Part shown: one piece after another, positions 9,320-18,916 of the stretch
Layout: every line of letters begins with the position of its first letter
How positions within the stretch are numbered: position 1 is the first letter of the stretch
From: Terriglobia bacterium
GTDB lineage: Bacteria > Acidobacteriota > Terriglobia > Terriglobales > Acidobacteriaceae
Length of the DNA stretch: 64,000 nucleotides
Assembly (NCBI GenBank): GCA_020073645.1
Contig: JAIQET010000010.1
Location: 1-64,000 of the forward strand
Direction: 5' to 3'
The notes under the pieces: generated by a model
Seen by the model: only the letters and a program-made list of their open reading frames with translations
Database searches by the model: none
What the model was told of the DNA's origin: nothing
Made by a program: the position numbers and the translations under genes

Positions 9320-12079
9320 TTACTTCAACTGGTCCAGTTTACTTTTTGTTTTGTCGCGCAGCACTTCCAGTTCCTTGGCTCGTCTGCGAAGTCCTTCCAC
9401 CACGTCTGCCGGCGCCTTCGCCAGGAACTGCTCGTTGGACAATTGACGCTGGCCGTTGGCGATTTCTTTTTCGATGCGCTCCAGTTCTTTTGCAAGACGC
9501 GCTCTCTCGGCCAACACATCGATCGGTTTTTCGTACACGACATGAACGTCGAATCGTGCCGTGTGGCGGGCTCCGGGGAGCTTGGCCAGAGACCCACGTG
9601 CGAATTCGATGCTCTGCACGTTGGCGAGGCGCTCGACAGCCCCCTGGTTGTGCTCGATCAGCGCACGCACGGCGGTATCTTCGGCAAAGACCTGGATCGG
9701 CACACGCAGTTTCTGCTCGACTTTGAGTTCGGCCCGCAGGTTGCGCACGCTGACGATCAGGTCCTGCAGAATCGCCATGTCGGTTTCGGCTTGCAAGTCA
9801 ACCTGATGTTGGTCGGCCGTGGGATAGCAGGCCAGGGCAATGGACTTCAGCGGCGGCTTGCCGTCGTAGATCGCCTGCCAGATTTCTTCGGTGATGAAGG
9901 GCATCACCGGATGCAACAGGCGCAAGGACGCTTCAAACAGCCTGACCAGATTGCCGCAGGCGATGCGAGCAGTCTCTTTGTCTGCCCCGTCCGCCAGCCG
10001 GGGCTTGATCAGTTCGATGTACCAGTCGCAGAACTCGCCCCAAAAGAAGTCATAGATGCTTGTAGCCGCGTTGTCGAAGCGATAGGCGTCCAGGGATTCA
10101 TGCACCTGTTGGGCAACGCGATTGAAGCGCGAGAGAATCCAGCGGTCTTCGAGCGAATTGGCCTCAAACCCAGCAATGCCCGTGTGGGTGCGGGTCTCGG
10201 ACCCGCTCGCGCCGGGTGTAAAACCCGGCGCCACACGATCCAGGTTCATGAACATGAAGCGGGCGGCGTTCCAGATCTTGTTGGCAAAAGCGCGATAGCC
10301 GTCGGTGCGGCTGGGATTAAAGGCAATATCGGTTCCCGGGGACGACATCGCCGCCAGGGTGAACCTTGTCGCATCCGTGCCGTATTTCTCGATCACTTCA
10401 ATGGGATCGACCACGTTGCCCTTGGTCTTGGACATCTTCTGCCGCTCGGCGTCGCGCACCAGCGCATGAATGTAGACGCGGCGGAAGGGCACGCTGTCAT
10501 CCTTCTTCCCGCCCCAACAACTGGCCGCCTTCAAGGCCGGGTCCTGGTGGTGCCCGTCCATGAAGTGGCAGCCGAACATGATCATGCGCGCCACCCAGAA
10601 GAACAGAATTTCGTACGCGGTAATGAGCAGCGTGGTGGGATAGAAAACCTCCTGGTCGCGCGTCTTCTGGGGCCAGCCGAGCGTCGTGAATGGCAACAAG
10701 CCGGACGAGAACCAGGTGTCGAGGACGTCGGTGTCCTGCTCCAGCTGCGAACTCGCACACTTGGTGCATTTTGACGGCGCCTCGCGGGCCACCATCATTT
10801 CGTTGCAGCCGGCACATCGCCACGCCGGAATGCGGTGTCCCCACCACAGCTGACGCGAAATGCACCAGTCGTGGATGTTGTTCATCCAGTTCAGATAGAT
10901 CTGCGAGTAATTCTCCGGAATGATGGTGACTTCTCCGGCTTCGACCACCTCGATGGCTCGCTTGGCCAACGGGGCGATCTTCACGAACCACTGCGTCGAA
11001 AGCCGCGGCTCGACCACGGTGCCGCAGCGATCGCATTTGCCCAGTGGAACCGTGTAATCCTTTTCCGCGACCAGCAGCCCCTGGCTGCGCAAGTCGTGAA
11101 CGACTTGTTCGCGCGCCGCGTGGCGATCCAGTCCTGCGTAAGGCCCGGCATTCTGGTTCATGTGGGCGTGCTCATCCATGACGTCGATCTGGGGCAGGTT
11201 ATGGCGCAGTCCGGCCTGGAAGTCGTTGGGATCATGCGCAGGCGTGACCTTCACCGCCCCGGTGCCGAACTCAGGATTGGCCAGCTCATCTGTGATGATC
11301 GGGATCTCGCGGTTCATCAGCGGCAGCAGCACTTTCTTCCCATGCAGGTGCCGATAGCGCTCGTCCTTCTCGTTCACGGCGACGGCGGTGTCGCCGAGCA
11401 TGGTCTCCGGCCGCGTGGTCGCTACGGTGATGAACTCGTTCGTCCCCATCACGGGATAGCGAATCTCATAGAGCTTGCCTTGGACATCCTCGTGCTTGAC
11501 CTCGAGATCGGAAATCGCAGTACCGCAGCGCGGGCACCAGTTGACGATGTACTTGCCACGATAGATGAGTCCTTCCTCGTACAGCCGGACGAACACGTCG
11601 CGCACGGCGTGCGAAAGGTTCTCGTCCATGGTGAAGTACTCGCGGTCCCAATCCACGGACGCGCCCAGCCGCTTCATCTGGTCGAGAATGGCGCCGCCGT
11701 AATGGCGCTTCCATTCCCACACCCGCTCGATGAACGCCTCGCGCCCCATGTCCCGCCGCTTCTTGCCCTCCTTGGCAAGCTGGCGCTCCACCATCATCTG
11801 GGTGGCGATCCCGGCGTGGTCGGTGCCGGGCAGCCACAGGGTGAGGAAGCCGCGCATGCGATGCCAGCGCACGAGGACATCCATTTGCGTCTGGTTGAGC
11901 ATGTGCCCCATGTGCAGGCGTCCGGTGACGTTCGGCGGAGGCAGCAGCAGGGTGAAGACTGGGCGGCTCTCGCCCGGCGGCGGAGTCTTCACGGAGAAGA
12001 GCTTTTCCTTGATCCAGTACTCGGCCCAGTGCGCCTCGATGGCGCCCGGTTCGTACGCTTTGGGCAGTTCGTGGGGCAT
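9320..12079 (-). CDS. valS: Valyl-tRNA synthetase
   Basis: Class I synthetase charging tRNA-Val. The HIGH motif appears as [12 protein letters not shown] and the KMSKS loop as [12 protein letters not shown]; the CP1 editing domain, anticodon-binding domain (PFITEEIWQ) and C-terminal coiled coil ([19 protein letters not shown]) are in place. I start at ATG 12079 ([12 protein letters not shown]), giving 919 residues, because the upstream 32 codons look non-family. A GC-rich palindromic repeat (about 10190-10233) is translated between the catalytic and anticodon domains, around residues 614-634, as a [14 protein letters not shown] stretch that typical ValS lacks. Confidence 0.95.
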   Translation of the reverse strand: MPHELPKAYEPGAIEAHWAEYWIKEKLFSVKTPPPGESRPVFTLLLPPPNVTGRLHMGHMLNQTQMDVLVRWHRMRGFLTLWLPGTDHAGIATQMMVERQLAKEGKKRRDMGREAFIERVWEWKRHYGGAILDQMKRLGASVDWDREYFTMDENLSHAVRDVFVRLYEEGLIYRGKYIVNWCPRCGTAISDLEVKHEDVQGKLYEIRYPVMGTNEFITVATTRPETMLGDTAVAVNEKDERYRHLHGKKVLLPLMNREIPIITDELANPEFGTGAVKVTPAHDPNDFQAGLRHNLPQIDVMDEHAHMNQNAGPYAGLDRHAAREQVVHDLRSQGLLVAEKDYTVPLGKCDRCGTVVEPRLSTQWFVKIAPLAKRAIEVVEAGEVTIIPENYSQIYLNWMNNIHDWCISRQLWWGHRIPAWRCAGCNEMMVAREAPSKCTKCASSQLEQDTDVLDTWFSSGLLPFTTLGWPQKTRDQEVFYPTTLLITAYEILFFWVARMIMFGCHFMDGHHQDPALKAASCWGGKKDDSVPFRRVYIHALVRDAERQKMSKTKGNVVDPIEVIEKYGTDATRFTLAAMSSPGTDIAFNPSRTDGYRAFANKIWNAARFMFMNLDRVAPGFTPGASGSETRTHTGIAGFEANSLEDRWILSRFNRVAQQVHESLDAYRFDNAATSIYDFFWGEFCDWYIELIKPRLADGADKETARIACGNLVRLFEASLRLLHPVMPFITEEIWQAIYDGKPPLKSIALACYPTADQHQVDLQAETDMAILQDLIVSVRNLRAELKVEQKLRVPIQVFAEDTAVRALIEHNQGAVERLANVQSIEFARGSLAKLPGARHTARFDVHVVYEKPIDVLAERARLAKELERIEKEIANGQRQLSNEQFLAKAPADVVEGLRRRAKELEVLRDKTKSKLDQLK
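10190..10233. repeat. Palindromic repeat translated inside valS
   Basis: The stretch contains two adjacent hairpins (GCGGGTCTCGGACCCGC and CGCCGGGTGTAAAACCCGGCG). Similar GGGTC...GACCC elements are found in intergenic DNA at 7256-7284, 34963-34990, 42208-42238 and 62497-62522. In valS the insertion keeps the reading frame. Confidence 0.6.
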
Positions 12080-12293
12080 GGGAGTGCAGCAATGAGCCAT
12101 TGGCATCCAGCATTTAGCGAAAAAGGCCCGCCCCGCCGACAGCTCTGCGGCCAAATGCCAATTGCTAAGTGCCAAGTGCCGAATTTCGAGTTTACAGGCG
12201 GGTGGAAATGGGGGTCAAACGCAGGGAGGGCCTCGAGATGTGGGGGCCTTTGTCGACATCCACAGCCGCAGGTGCGTGGGATTCGGCACCTTA

Positions 12294-12326
12294 GGGGAAA
12301 GTGGTCCGTGCCTTCGAGCAGGGCCC
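12294..12326. repeat. Left copy of ~32-bp repeat flanking HD/YwgA cassette
   Basis: Shares GGGAAAGT and the perfect 13-mer GTGCCTTCGAGCA, then a GGNCC, with 14409-14440 in the same orientation. The two copies bracket the lower-GC gene pair between them. Confidence 0.55.
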
Positions 12327-12359
12327 ACCTTTCGAAACAGCGGAAGTGGTGCACCCAGC

Positions 12360-12908
12360 TTATGCCTTCGCAAGCTGGACGCGCTTTAAGAATTCAACGG
12401 CCCGAACCAACGACTGCTCGGGAATATTCCAATTGAAGTTCCCGGCCTCTTTCAGCAGTTCAGAGCCTGTCATTCCTTTTCCTTGTTTCTGCAAAATGAA
12501 AAACGCTTTGGCGGCAATTGAGAGCTCCATGTAGTCCGGTTGCCCCGCGTCTCGAATCTTGCGAACAGCTTCGGCGATGGCATTGTATTCAGGAGTGTTC
12601 AACAAAGGCTTGCAGATTTCTTCACCGTCTTTGGTGAGGCAATAATCGTATCTCCTCATCTCGAAGCCCCCGCTCACAACTCCAAATCCGGTACTCGCTT
12701 CCTCGACAAATCCGAGGTTACTTAGCTGTGTCAGCGTCCCGTCCATGGTAGCGGAATACGGACCGTAATAATGAGCGTGGTAGCGAAGATCAACAGGCAA
12801 TCCAGTAAGTAACGACACGAAATAGCCCGTCTTCTGCAGGAATGTTCGACCGTTCACCTTGTTGCCACATGCATGAATCAGGGATAGCACAAATTGAGAG
12901 GCATTCAT
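12360..12908 (-). CDS. YwgA-like protein, partner of the HD phosphohydrolase
   Basis: 182 residues, no signal peptide or membrane segment. The segment RTFLQKTGYFVSLLTGLP followed by FHYGP-like HAHYYGPYS resembles Bacillus YwgA and, more distantly, the SocA/Panacea (DUF4065) fold in which LQK..Y and YGP motifs are conserved. Its ATG overlaps the upstream HD gene's TGA in an ATGA junction, so the two are co-translated. In B. subtilis ywgA sits beside the HD-domain gene ywfO, so the pair is conserved across phyla (recalled knowledge). Base composition is less GC-rich than neighbouring genes. The molecular function is unknown; a regulator or neutraliser of the HD enzyme is my inference. Confidence 0.7.
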   Translation of the reverse strand: MNASQFVLSLIHACGNKVNGRTFLQKTGYFVSLLTGLPVDLRYHAHYYGPYSATMDGTLTQLSNLGFVEEASTGFGVVSGGFEMRRYDYCLTKDGEEICKPLLNTPEYNAIAEAVRKIRDAGQPDYMELSIAAKAFFILQKQGKGMTGSELLKEAGNFNWNIPEQSLVRAVEFLKRVQLAKA

Positions 12909-14272
12909 TTCTGTTCACCCCCTTCCAAGGGCAGCTTTGCTTGCCGATCAGCCAATTCTACGATCATCGCCAGAATGATGTTCTTGAACTCCCGTTCACT
13001 TTTCTTCTTGTGCTTTTCGTCCTGATACGTCATGGGCGCATAGATGTGAAATCGCTGCTCCCGAATCTTCAGATCGACTGATTTGAATAGCGCCGACTCA
13101 TCATGGAAAAGAGTTGTTTTGGTCCGGCGAACCACCGGGATTTCACTCTCGGTTCGTGCCGCGGAATCAAAGCTGATCGTGTACGCAATCACGTGGTTTT
13201 TGTCCCACTTGAAATGATCAGCGATGGCGATCTCCAGTGGTTTGTAGAACGCCTTTGAATCGCTAAAGACGAAGTTGCGGACGGTCGCATCAGGGAAATC
13301 ATTTTGGCCTACGTCCAATATACATTTGAACAGCCGCCGATTGTACAGCCTTTCAAAAAAGTCCTTTGCGTATCCCTTGCCGTCACTCTGCCGCAAAATT
13401 TCATTGATGAGGCGGTCATCCGACCACTTCAAGTATTCTTCAATGTATCCATCGGAACCATCATAGGAGTAGAGGGACTTCAGCCAATCAATCTTGTCCT
13501 CCTCAATTCCAAGATCAATCGCCCGTGCGACCATTGCATCAGTGATGAGCCGGATCTTGTGACGGTAAACTTGCGTTGTCATGTAGTACTTTGCCAAAAC
13601 GAACTGCTCCAAAGCGTGGATTCCATCAATCGATATTGCCAGAAACAAATCGTCATTATCCTCATAAACGAGCAGAGTATTGCTTAACCGCTCTTGGTCG
13701 TAGACGCCATATTTGACGCCCGAAAAAAGGCTGTCTCGAAGCAGGTAGTCCTGCTTGTCCGCGTCGATTGGGCCTGAGACGATCTCTTGAAGGTAGCTGT
13801 GTCCCCAAGTCCCCTTCAGCAGACCCGTGACTTGCTCACGCTGTTGGTCGGAAATGTATTTTGCCAGCTCAGTGCTGCTTTGAATGATGTGCCAACTGAT
13901 TAACTCATGAATCTTTGCTTCCTTCACTTCGGGCCCAAGCTTCTCCGGATCGCTGTGTTTCCTCAGGATCGGCTCGGTTACGTGAGAGAAGGGACCGTGT
14001 CCAATATCGTGCAAAAGAGCTGCCAAGCGCACCAGTCGCCGCTCGCTTTCTTGTACATCGAGAGCCGCTGCTATCCGACCGGCGAGATGAAATGCGCCTA
14101 GGGAATGACTGAATCTGGAATGAGTTGCACCTGGATATACGAGGTTGGCGAAGGCCAGTTGCTTCAGCCTTCGGAGCCGTTGAAAAACCGCAGTATCCAT
14201 GACATCCCGCTCATCGGGCTCTCGGTAAATGAAGCCATGTATCGGGTCACGGACTTCCAGGCGTGAGCGCAT
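12905..14272 (-). CDS. HD-domain phosphohydrolase (YwfO/SAMHD1-like)
   Basis: A 455-residue metal-dependent phosphohydrolase. The start region (VRDPIHGFIY), the metal-binding residues (H56 in THSRFSHS; HD at 88-89 in LLHDIGHGPFSH) and GPIDADKQDYLLRDS match the group that includes YwfO, dGTPase-like and SAMHD1-like enzymes, which hydrolyse nucleotides. I choose ATG 14272 because family similarity starts there; a TTG 90 bases upstream is possible. The C-terminal ~200 residues are not recognised. It forms a two-gene, low-GC cassette with the YwgA-like gene, set between valS and unrelated genes and flanked by repeats, which suggests transfer. Substrate cannot be read from sequence. Confidence 0.82.
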   Translation of the reverse strand: MRSRLEVRDPIHGFIYREPDERDVMDTAVFQRLRRLKQLAFANLVYPGATHSRFSHSLGAFHLAGRIAAALDVQESERRLVRLAALLHDIGHGPFSHVTEPILRKHSDPEKLGPEVKEAKIHELISWHIIQSSTELAKYISDQQREQVTGLLKGTWGHSYLQEIVSGPIDADKQDYLLRDSLFSGVKYGVYDQERLSNTLLVYEDNDDLFLAISIDGIHALEQFVLAKYYMTTQVYRHKIRLITDAMVARAIDLGIEEDKIDWLKSLYSYDGSDGYIEEYLKWSDDRLINEILRQSDGKGYAKDFFERLYNRRLFKCILDVGQNDFPDATVRNFVFSDSKAFYKPLEIAIADHFKWDKNHVIAYTISFDSAARTESEIPVVRRTKTTLFHDESALFKSVDLKIREQRFHIYAPMTYQDEKHKKKSEREFKNIILAMIVELADRQAKLPLEGGEQK

Positions 14273-14408
14273 ATGCTTGCACTTTTGAGCAAATCGCGGT
14301 TGCTCGTCAATGGCCTTCCTGTTCCTCTTTTGGTTCTCGCAGGTGGCCTCATTACGCCCCAAAGGTCACGAACAAGTGCGCAACCTCGCGGCGCCATTCG
14401 GTAGTGCA

Positions 14409-14440
14409 GGGAAAGTACTCGTGCCTTCGAGCAAGGTCCC
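14409..14440. repeat. Right copy of ~32-bp repeat flanking HD/YwgA cassette
   Basis: Direct repeat of 12294-12326 with a handful of mismatches and one single-base gap; it lies upstream of the HD gene. Confidence 0.55.
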
Positions 14441-14548
14441 CAATCGCAACTGACTGCTCGTTTCAGGAGCTATACTTCGTGCCGAAAGTTGGCTCACCCG
14501 CCTGCTGATATGAATTTGTGCCACACGAATGAAAATGGGCTCCAGGGG

Positions 14549-15055
14549 TCATTCGTGGGGTGGTTGCTGCGTGACGCTCGCGTGCTGGACAATCAGCAGT
14601 TTTCCCTTCTCCTTCTTAAGCACAACCAAGTAGCTCCCATGTTCTTTTTTCGAGTCGCCGCCCGAAACCTTTACTCCTCCCTTGATAACCACTCCTCCTT
14701 TTATCATCACGCCTCCCGTAGTGATAGTTTCGTCGAAGGAGCCACTGTCGTAGCTGAGTTCACCGGAGGTGTCGCCCTTCAGGCTCGATACAGTGAGTTG
14801 GACGTCGCCTGATTCCATTAGCTTTTGTAAAGCCGCCCTGATTTGCTCGCGTCCGATGAACGTTCCGTCGGAGTTCTCGAAGGTTGCATCCTCGGCATAT
14901 AGGGACACCACGCGGTTGAGGTTCTTATCGTTCCAATTGGTGACCCAGCAGTCTCGCACTTCCTTGACCGTCTTTGGTGAGACACAATCGGCCCAAGCTG
15001 CGGTTATGGTGAGAGAAAAAACCAGTGTCAGGAGAAACATCCGCACTGCCTTCAT
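14549..15055 (-). CDS. Secreted SnoaL/DUF4440-like (NTF2-fold) protein
   Basis: 168 residues starting at ATG 15055, with GGGAG eight bases upstream. A cleavable signal peptide (MFLLTLVFSLTITAAWA) is followed by an NTF2-like fold of the SnoaL/ketosteroid-isomerase type: VRDCWVTNWNDKNLNRVVSLYAEDATFENSDGT is the usual first helix-strand unit (given here only as its landmarks WNDKN, YAEDATFE, GREQIR). A Gly/Val-rich run (residues ~115-135, repeated KGGV units) interrupts the fold. Such proteins are often of unknown catalytic role; it is probably periplasmic or exported. Confidence 0.75.
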   Translation of the reverse strand: MKAVRMFLLTLVFSLTITAAWADCVSPKTVKEVRDCWVTNWNDKNLNRVVSLYAEDATFENSDGTFIGREQIRAALQKLMESGDVQLTVSSLKGDTSGELSYDSGSFDETITTGGVMIKGGVVIKGGVKVSGGDSKKEHGSYLVVLKKEKGKLLIVQHASVTQQPPHE

Positions 15056-15184
15056 AGAGCTACTCCCCTTCTGCGTCTTGCTCACGGGCGCGAATCTATA
15101 AAGCACAAAGGCGAATATAGAGCGAAAGTGATAGGATGTCAACGATAGCTGAGGGGTAACTACCCCAGGTCTCGCTTGCCCGCC

Positions 15185-15664
15185 TCATTGCGCCGCGCCC
15201 AAAACCCCCACCTGCCGCATGATACTCGCCGCGTCGTAGTAGTCGCGGTTGGACGAAAATTTCCCGCTACGCAGCTCGTACACGCTGGCGCCGCGCACCG
15301 AGAACTTCTTTCCCGTCTTGTAGAGTCCAACATCGGTGCCGCTGAACACCCACTCGACCGACCCGCGGTTTCCCGTCTCCATGTGGCTGACGATCTCCAG
15401 CTTGAGATCAGGAATAGACACGAAGAAGTCTGCGGCCACCTTCCGCAGTTCCGCGCGGCCATGTGCCTTCAAGCCGAATGCCACGTCTTCATACACCACA
15501 TCGCCGGTGTAGAAGGAGGCGACCTTGTCGGCGTCGTGGGCGTTCCACGCGGCGTACTGTTGCTGAAGCAGGTCTGTGCTCTTGTCCCCGCTCTTGGCCG
15601 CTCCCAGGCAGCACAGGCTGATGAGCACGGCGATCGTGGTTGCGATTCCCGGCTTCGGCTTCAT
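15185..15664 (-). CDS. Secreted SnoaL-like polyketide-cyclase-fold protein
   Basis: 159 residues with a signal peptide (about residues 1-22, IAVLISLCCLGAAKSG; a cysteine pair makes a lipoprotein possible but the lipobox is poor). WNAHDADKVASFYTGDVVYED, KVAADFFVSIPDLKLEI and RGASVYELRSGK are typical of SnoaL-like proteins. It lies about 130 bases downstream, in transcription order upstream, of another NTF2-fold gene on the same strand, which suggests an old tandem duplication although identity is low. Confidence 0.75.
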   Translation of the reverse strand: MKPKPGIATTIAVLISLCCLGAAKSGDKSTDLLQQQYAAWNAHDADKVASFYTGDVVYEDVAFGLKAHGRAELRKVAADFFVSIPDLKLEIVSHMETGNRGSVEWVFSGTDVGLYKTGKKFSVRGASVYELRSGKFSSNRDYYDAASIMRQVGVLGAAQ

Positions 15665-16027
15665 GCTGACCTCCGATGGCCCGCATTGTACATGGCCGTC
15701 CCCGAACGCAGCGGGGGAATGGCGTGAGCCTCCTTCCCGGGCCCTCACATGCAGGTAAGTCACGGGGCCGGTACTGGAGGAGCATATTACTTCGAACAAA
15801 TCGAAACCTTCAGCATGGCACCCAAGAAATCTTACAGACCGCTTACAACCGCATGACACCTCGTCGTTCCCCTGCCTGTACTTTAACTCTGCATGGGGGC
15901 TCGCGGTCTGGCGGCGACTGAAGCGAGATTCTGGGTGGACTGCCATGGGGAGGCCACCAGGGTTTGCGCCGATACCCGCAAGTCACGGGCCCTGCATCTC
16001 GACTGAAAATCTTAAGGAGAATTAGTG
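15665..16027. other. Intergenic region between divergent secreted-protein genes
   Basis: About 360 bases without a credible gene. It should hold the divergent promoters of the SnoaL-like gene and the secreted protein to the right; AAGGAG at 16014-16019 is the latter's ribosome-binding site. No repeat or riboswitch was recognised. Confidence 0.4.
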
Positions 16028-16678
16028 ATGAGCAGTCTCAATAAGTTCCTACTGGTACTCGTCCTCGGCGTGACTGTGCTGACGACCGTACCTCGCGCGA
16101 CCGCCCAAGCGGATGTCGCACACTTTAACCTGTTTCCCAATCCCAAGTTTGCCAGCTGTCTGGGAGTTTCGGGAGGGGCCACACCCGCAGCCAAGGTTAC
16201 GGTCTACCGCGGCAAACTCAACGACACCCTGGTGATTTCCGCCAAAAACATCCGGCCAGGACTCGCCTTCGACATGTTCACGGTGCAGCGCACCAACCTG
16301 CTCCCGGACGCGACCGTGGACCCGGCCTTCACCGGAAGCTTCGGATTCGCCTGGTACCAGTCGGACCTCCAGGCCAATCGCGACGGCAAGATCAATGCAA
16401 CCATCAAGACGGTTCTGCTGGACCAGATTTTCGGCTTTGATCCGGAACTCAGCAATCCAAACCCTGTTAATACCTTCCACTTGGGTTTCTGGTTCAACGA
16501 CCCCAACGACGCCAACGTAAACGGCTGCGTGTTCGATGTGACCCATCCCACACCGTTCAACGGCGAGCACAAGGCTGGCCCGCTAGCCATGATCAGCGTG
16601 CCGGACGCCGACACCAACCTCGGCCCGCTGTGCACCAACCCCAACACCGATACCGACCCACCCAGCTGCAATCCGTAG
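16028..16678 (+). CDS. Secreted protein of unknown function
   Basis: 216 residues from ATG 16028 (AAGGAG eight bases upstream; a GTG three bases earlier is less well spaced). A clear signal peptide (FLLVLVLGVTVLTTVPRATA) precedes a mature domain starting ADVAHFNLFPNPKFASCLG, with several Cys residues late in the protein (GCVF, LCTN, SCNP). The mature part looks like an all-beta extracytoplasmic protein; acidobacterial genomes carry many such lineage-specific secreted proteins. No family recognised. Confidence 0.7.
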   Translation: MSSLNKFLLVLVLGVTVLTTVPRATAQADVAHFNLFPNPKFASCLGVSGGATPAAKVTVYRGKLNDTLVISAKNIRPGLAFDMFTVQRTNLLPDATVDPAFTGSFGFAWYQSDLQANRDGKINATIKTVLLDQIFGFDPELSNPNPVNTFHLGFWFNDPNDANVNGCVFDVTHPTPFNGEHKAGPLAMISVPDADTNLGPLCTNPNTDTDPPSCNP

Positions 16679-16706
16679 TCGAGGTCGGTTCTACCCTGTG
16701 CTCGCG

Positions 16707-16738
16707 GCGGGAGCATGTCTGGGTGACATGCTTCCCGC
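16707..16738. terminator. Hairpin between convergent genes
   Basis: GCGGGA-GCATGTC and GACATGC-TTCCCGC form a ~13-bp stem with one bulge and a TGGGT loop. It lies between convergent genes and may end transcription or protect 3' ends, but no T-run follows on either strand. Confidence 0.4.
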
Positions 16739-16780
16739 TCGGCACAGTATTTCGCCGTGCGGCTGTATCAGACACTATGC

Positions 16781-18739
16781 TCACTTGGGCGCGCCCACTC
16801 GCTGCGCCAACGCTTGAAAGCGTCGATCGCTGCGCAATTCAGCAAAATGTGAGTCCCGCCTGATCCCGACCAGGTCGCTCACATGCATGTCCTGGGCTTT
16901 TTCCAGCCAGTACAGTGCATTCTCTTTATCCCCCAGGCCGGAGAACACAACTGCCAGGTCCAGGGCGGCACGGGTTTGCCCCGGCCAGAGTGCTTTCAAT
17001 TCGGCAATTATCTTTTCCGCGTCGGTTCGGTCCCCCGAAGCCGCATAGGCGTATCCGAGAAGCCCACGCATTTCCGAGGGTGAGCCTCCTAGCTGCAATG
17101 ACCGCCTGTATTCGGCAATCGCTTCGGGGTACATCCGTTTATCCTCGTAGACAATGCCGAGCACGGCATGCGTCACTGCAGAATCAGGTTCCAGATCCAA
17201 CGTCTTCTTGGCTTGCTCGATTGCCTTATCATCTTGACCCGCCTCCTGCAGGATCTTTGCCAGGTTGGCACCCACAACCGCTGACAGTGGATCCAACTCG
17301 TACGCCTTCTCCGCTTCCGCCAGTGCCTCTTCTTTGCGCCCGTCCAGCGCAAGGTACATCGAATACCAGTGGTGGGCAGGAGCATAGTTGTGATTGAGCT
17401 CCAGGGCCCGCTTGAATTCCCGCTCCGCCCCCGCCCAATCCCGATTAAACAGGTAAAGCAGGCTCGCTAGGGAATTGTGGGCCTCGGCCGATTGATCGTC
17501 CAGGTCGAGGGCTTTCTGGATTTCTTCCCGTGCCAGCTGCGGTTGGTCGGTCAGTTGGTGGATGTCTGCCAGGCCTGCATAGGGTAAAGAATACTTTGGG
17601 TCGCTTGCGATCGCCTGGTTGAAGTAGTCAATGGCCTTCTTCATGCCATCGGCAGTGCGCTTGTTCCAAAAGTATCGTCCCTTGAGGTAGTTCTCATACG
17701 CCTCTGAATTCACGACCTTCGTGTTCTCCAGCACCGCCTGTTCCTGTGGAGTCAGCTTGATCCGGATCTGCTCGGCGATAGCGCGCGCCACCCTCTTCTG
17801 CAGCACCAACGTATCGCGCACATTGCCCTCATAGCTCTGCGCCCACAAGTGCTCGTCGGCCGGAGCCCGGATCAACTGCGCCGTGATTCGAACCTGTTTG
17901 CCAGAACGCAACACTGTGCCCTCCACCACGGCGTCCACATTCAATTCACGCGCGATCTGCGGCAAGGGCTTGCGCACATCCTTGTATGGCATGACCGATG
18001 TGCGGGAAATCACGCGTAATGCGCTGATCTGCGCCAGGTCCGTGATTAACTCGTCGGTCATGCCGTCAGCAAAGTAATCCTGGGAATCACTGGAGAGATT
18101 TTCAAGCGGAAGTACGGCTAACGAACGAACAGGACTGGACGACAGAATATCCACCGGCGGGCGGCTTCTCCGGAGAAATACCCATACCGTCAGAATTACC
18201 AGCGCCACGACCGAAGCCAGGCCCAGCGTCATCCAGGCACGCGGCCAAGGCAGGCGTTTGGTTCGGGCCACCTGCCCGGCGGCCTCGATCGGAGCAGAAT
18301 CTTCTGTCCCGGAAGATGCATCTGCGGGCGCGAGCTCTGGTGTGGTGCTGGGAAGGTTGACCACGGCCACGTCCGCGATGAAGCGGTAGCCGCGTCGGGG
18401 AAGAGTCTCGATATATCGCGGATTGTCGGCGGAGTCTCCTAACGCACCCCGCAGCTTTGCGATGGCAACGTTGACCGCCTGATCGAAATCGCCAAAACTT
18501 TCATTCGGCCATATTCGGCTGCGTAGCTCTTCCCTGCTGACGACCTCTCCCGGGCGCTCCAGCAATATCTCCAGCAGCTTCAGCGGCTGCTGCTGCACCC
18601 TGATCCGTACACCCGCCTTGCGGAGTTCTCCCGACTGGAGACCAATTTCGTAGGTCCCGAACCGCACGACGGAAGTATGCCGCAATGGCTCCACACGGCA
18701 CCCAGGCGGGAACGAAGTGTAGCATGTTCGCCCAACCAT
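16781..18739 (-). CDS. CadC-like winged-helix regulator with TM segment, TolB-like and TPR domains
   Basis: 652 residues. Order: OmpR/PhoB-type winged helix (residues ~10-110; YEIGLQSGELRK, LLERPGEVVSREELRSRIWP, YIETLPRRGYRF), a linker, one membrane helix near 170-195 (LGLASVVALVILTVWVFL), a TolB N-terminal-like beta/alpha domain (SLAVLPLENLSSDSQDYF) and about seven TPR repeats to the C-terminus. This architecture is abundant in Acidobacteriota and resembles membrane-anchored one-component regulators such as CadC/ToxR that bind DNA inside and sense outside; no phosphorylation domain is present. The start is uncertain within the first ~25 codons. Its target cannot be deduced. Confidence 0.88.
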   Translation of the reverse strand: MVGRTCYTSFPPGCRVEPLRHTSVVRFGTYEIGLQSGELRKAGVRIRVQQQPLKLLEILLERPGEVVSREELRSRIWPNESFGDFDQAVNVAIAKLRGALGDSADNPRYIETLPRRGYRFIADVAVVNLPSTTPELAPADASSGTEDSAPIEAAGQVARTKRLPWPRAWMTLGLASVVALVILTVWVFLRRSRPPVDILSSSPVRSLAVLPLENLSSDSQDYFADGMTDELITDLAQISALRVISRTSVMPYKDVRKPLPQIARELNVDAVVEGTVLRSGKQVRITAQLIRAPADEHLWAQSYEGNVRDTLVLQKRVARAIAEQIRIKLTPQEQAVLENTKVVNSEAYENYLKGRYFWNKRTADGMKKAIDYFNQAIASDPKYSLPYAGLADIHQLTDQPQLAREEIQKALDLDDQSAEAHNSLASLLYLFNRDWAGAEREFKRALELNHNYAPAHHWYSMYLALDGRKEEALAEAEKAYELDPLSAVVGANLAKILQEAGQDDKAIEQAKKTLDLEPDSAVTHAVLGIVYEDKRMYPEAIAEYRRSLQLGGSPSEMRGLLGYAYAASGDRTDAEKIIAELKALWPGQTRAALDLAVVFSGLGDKENALYWLEKAQDMHVSDLVGIRRDSHFAELRSDRRFQALAQRVGAPK

Positions 18740-18916
18740 GAGTTCGGTGGGACAGGTCGATCGATAAATATTGCAGAATCAGCAGCTTAATTGGAAATGT
18801 ATTGTCTATGCAGAGATAAGCTGCCGTGAATTGACCGAAAGCCCTCGGGCACGTCACATAGCTGCGACACGGGATCAATCCGGCCATCTGTCAATACCGG
18901 GGAGGGACCCGCAACC

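Noticed and set aside
8449-12436. Long plus-strand open frames (425 to 533 codons) opposite nadC and valS
   Set aside because: Shadows of nadC and valS; no motifs.
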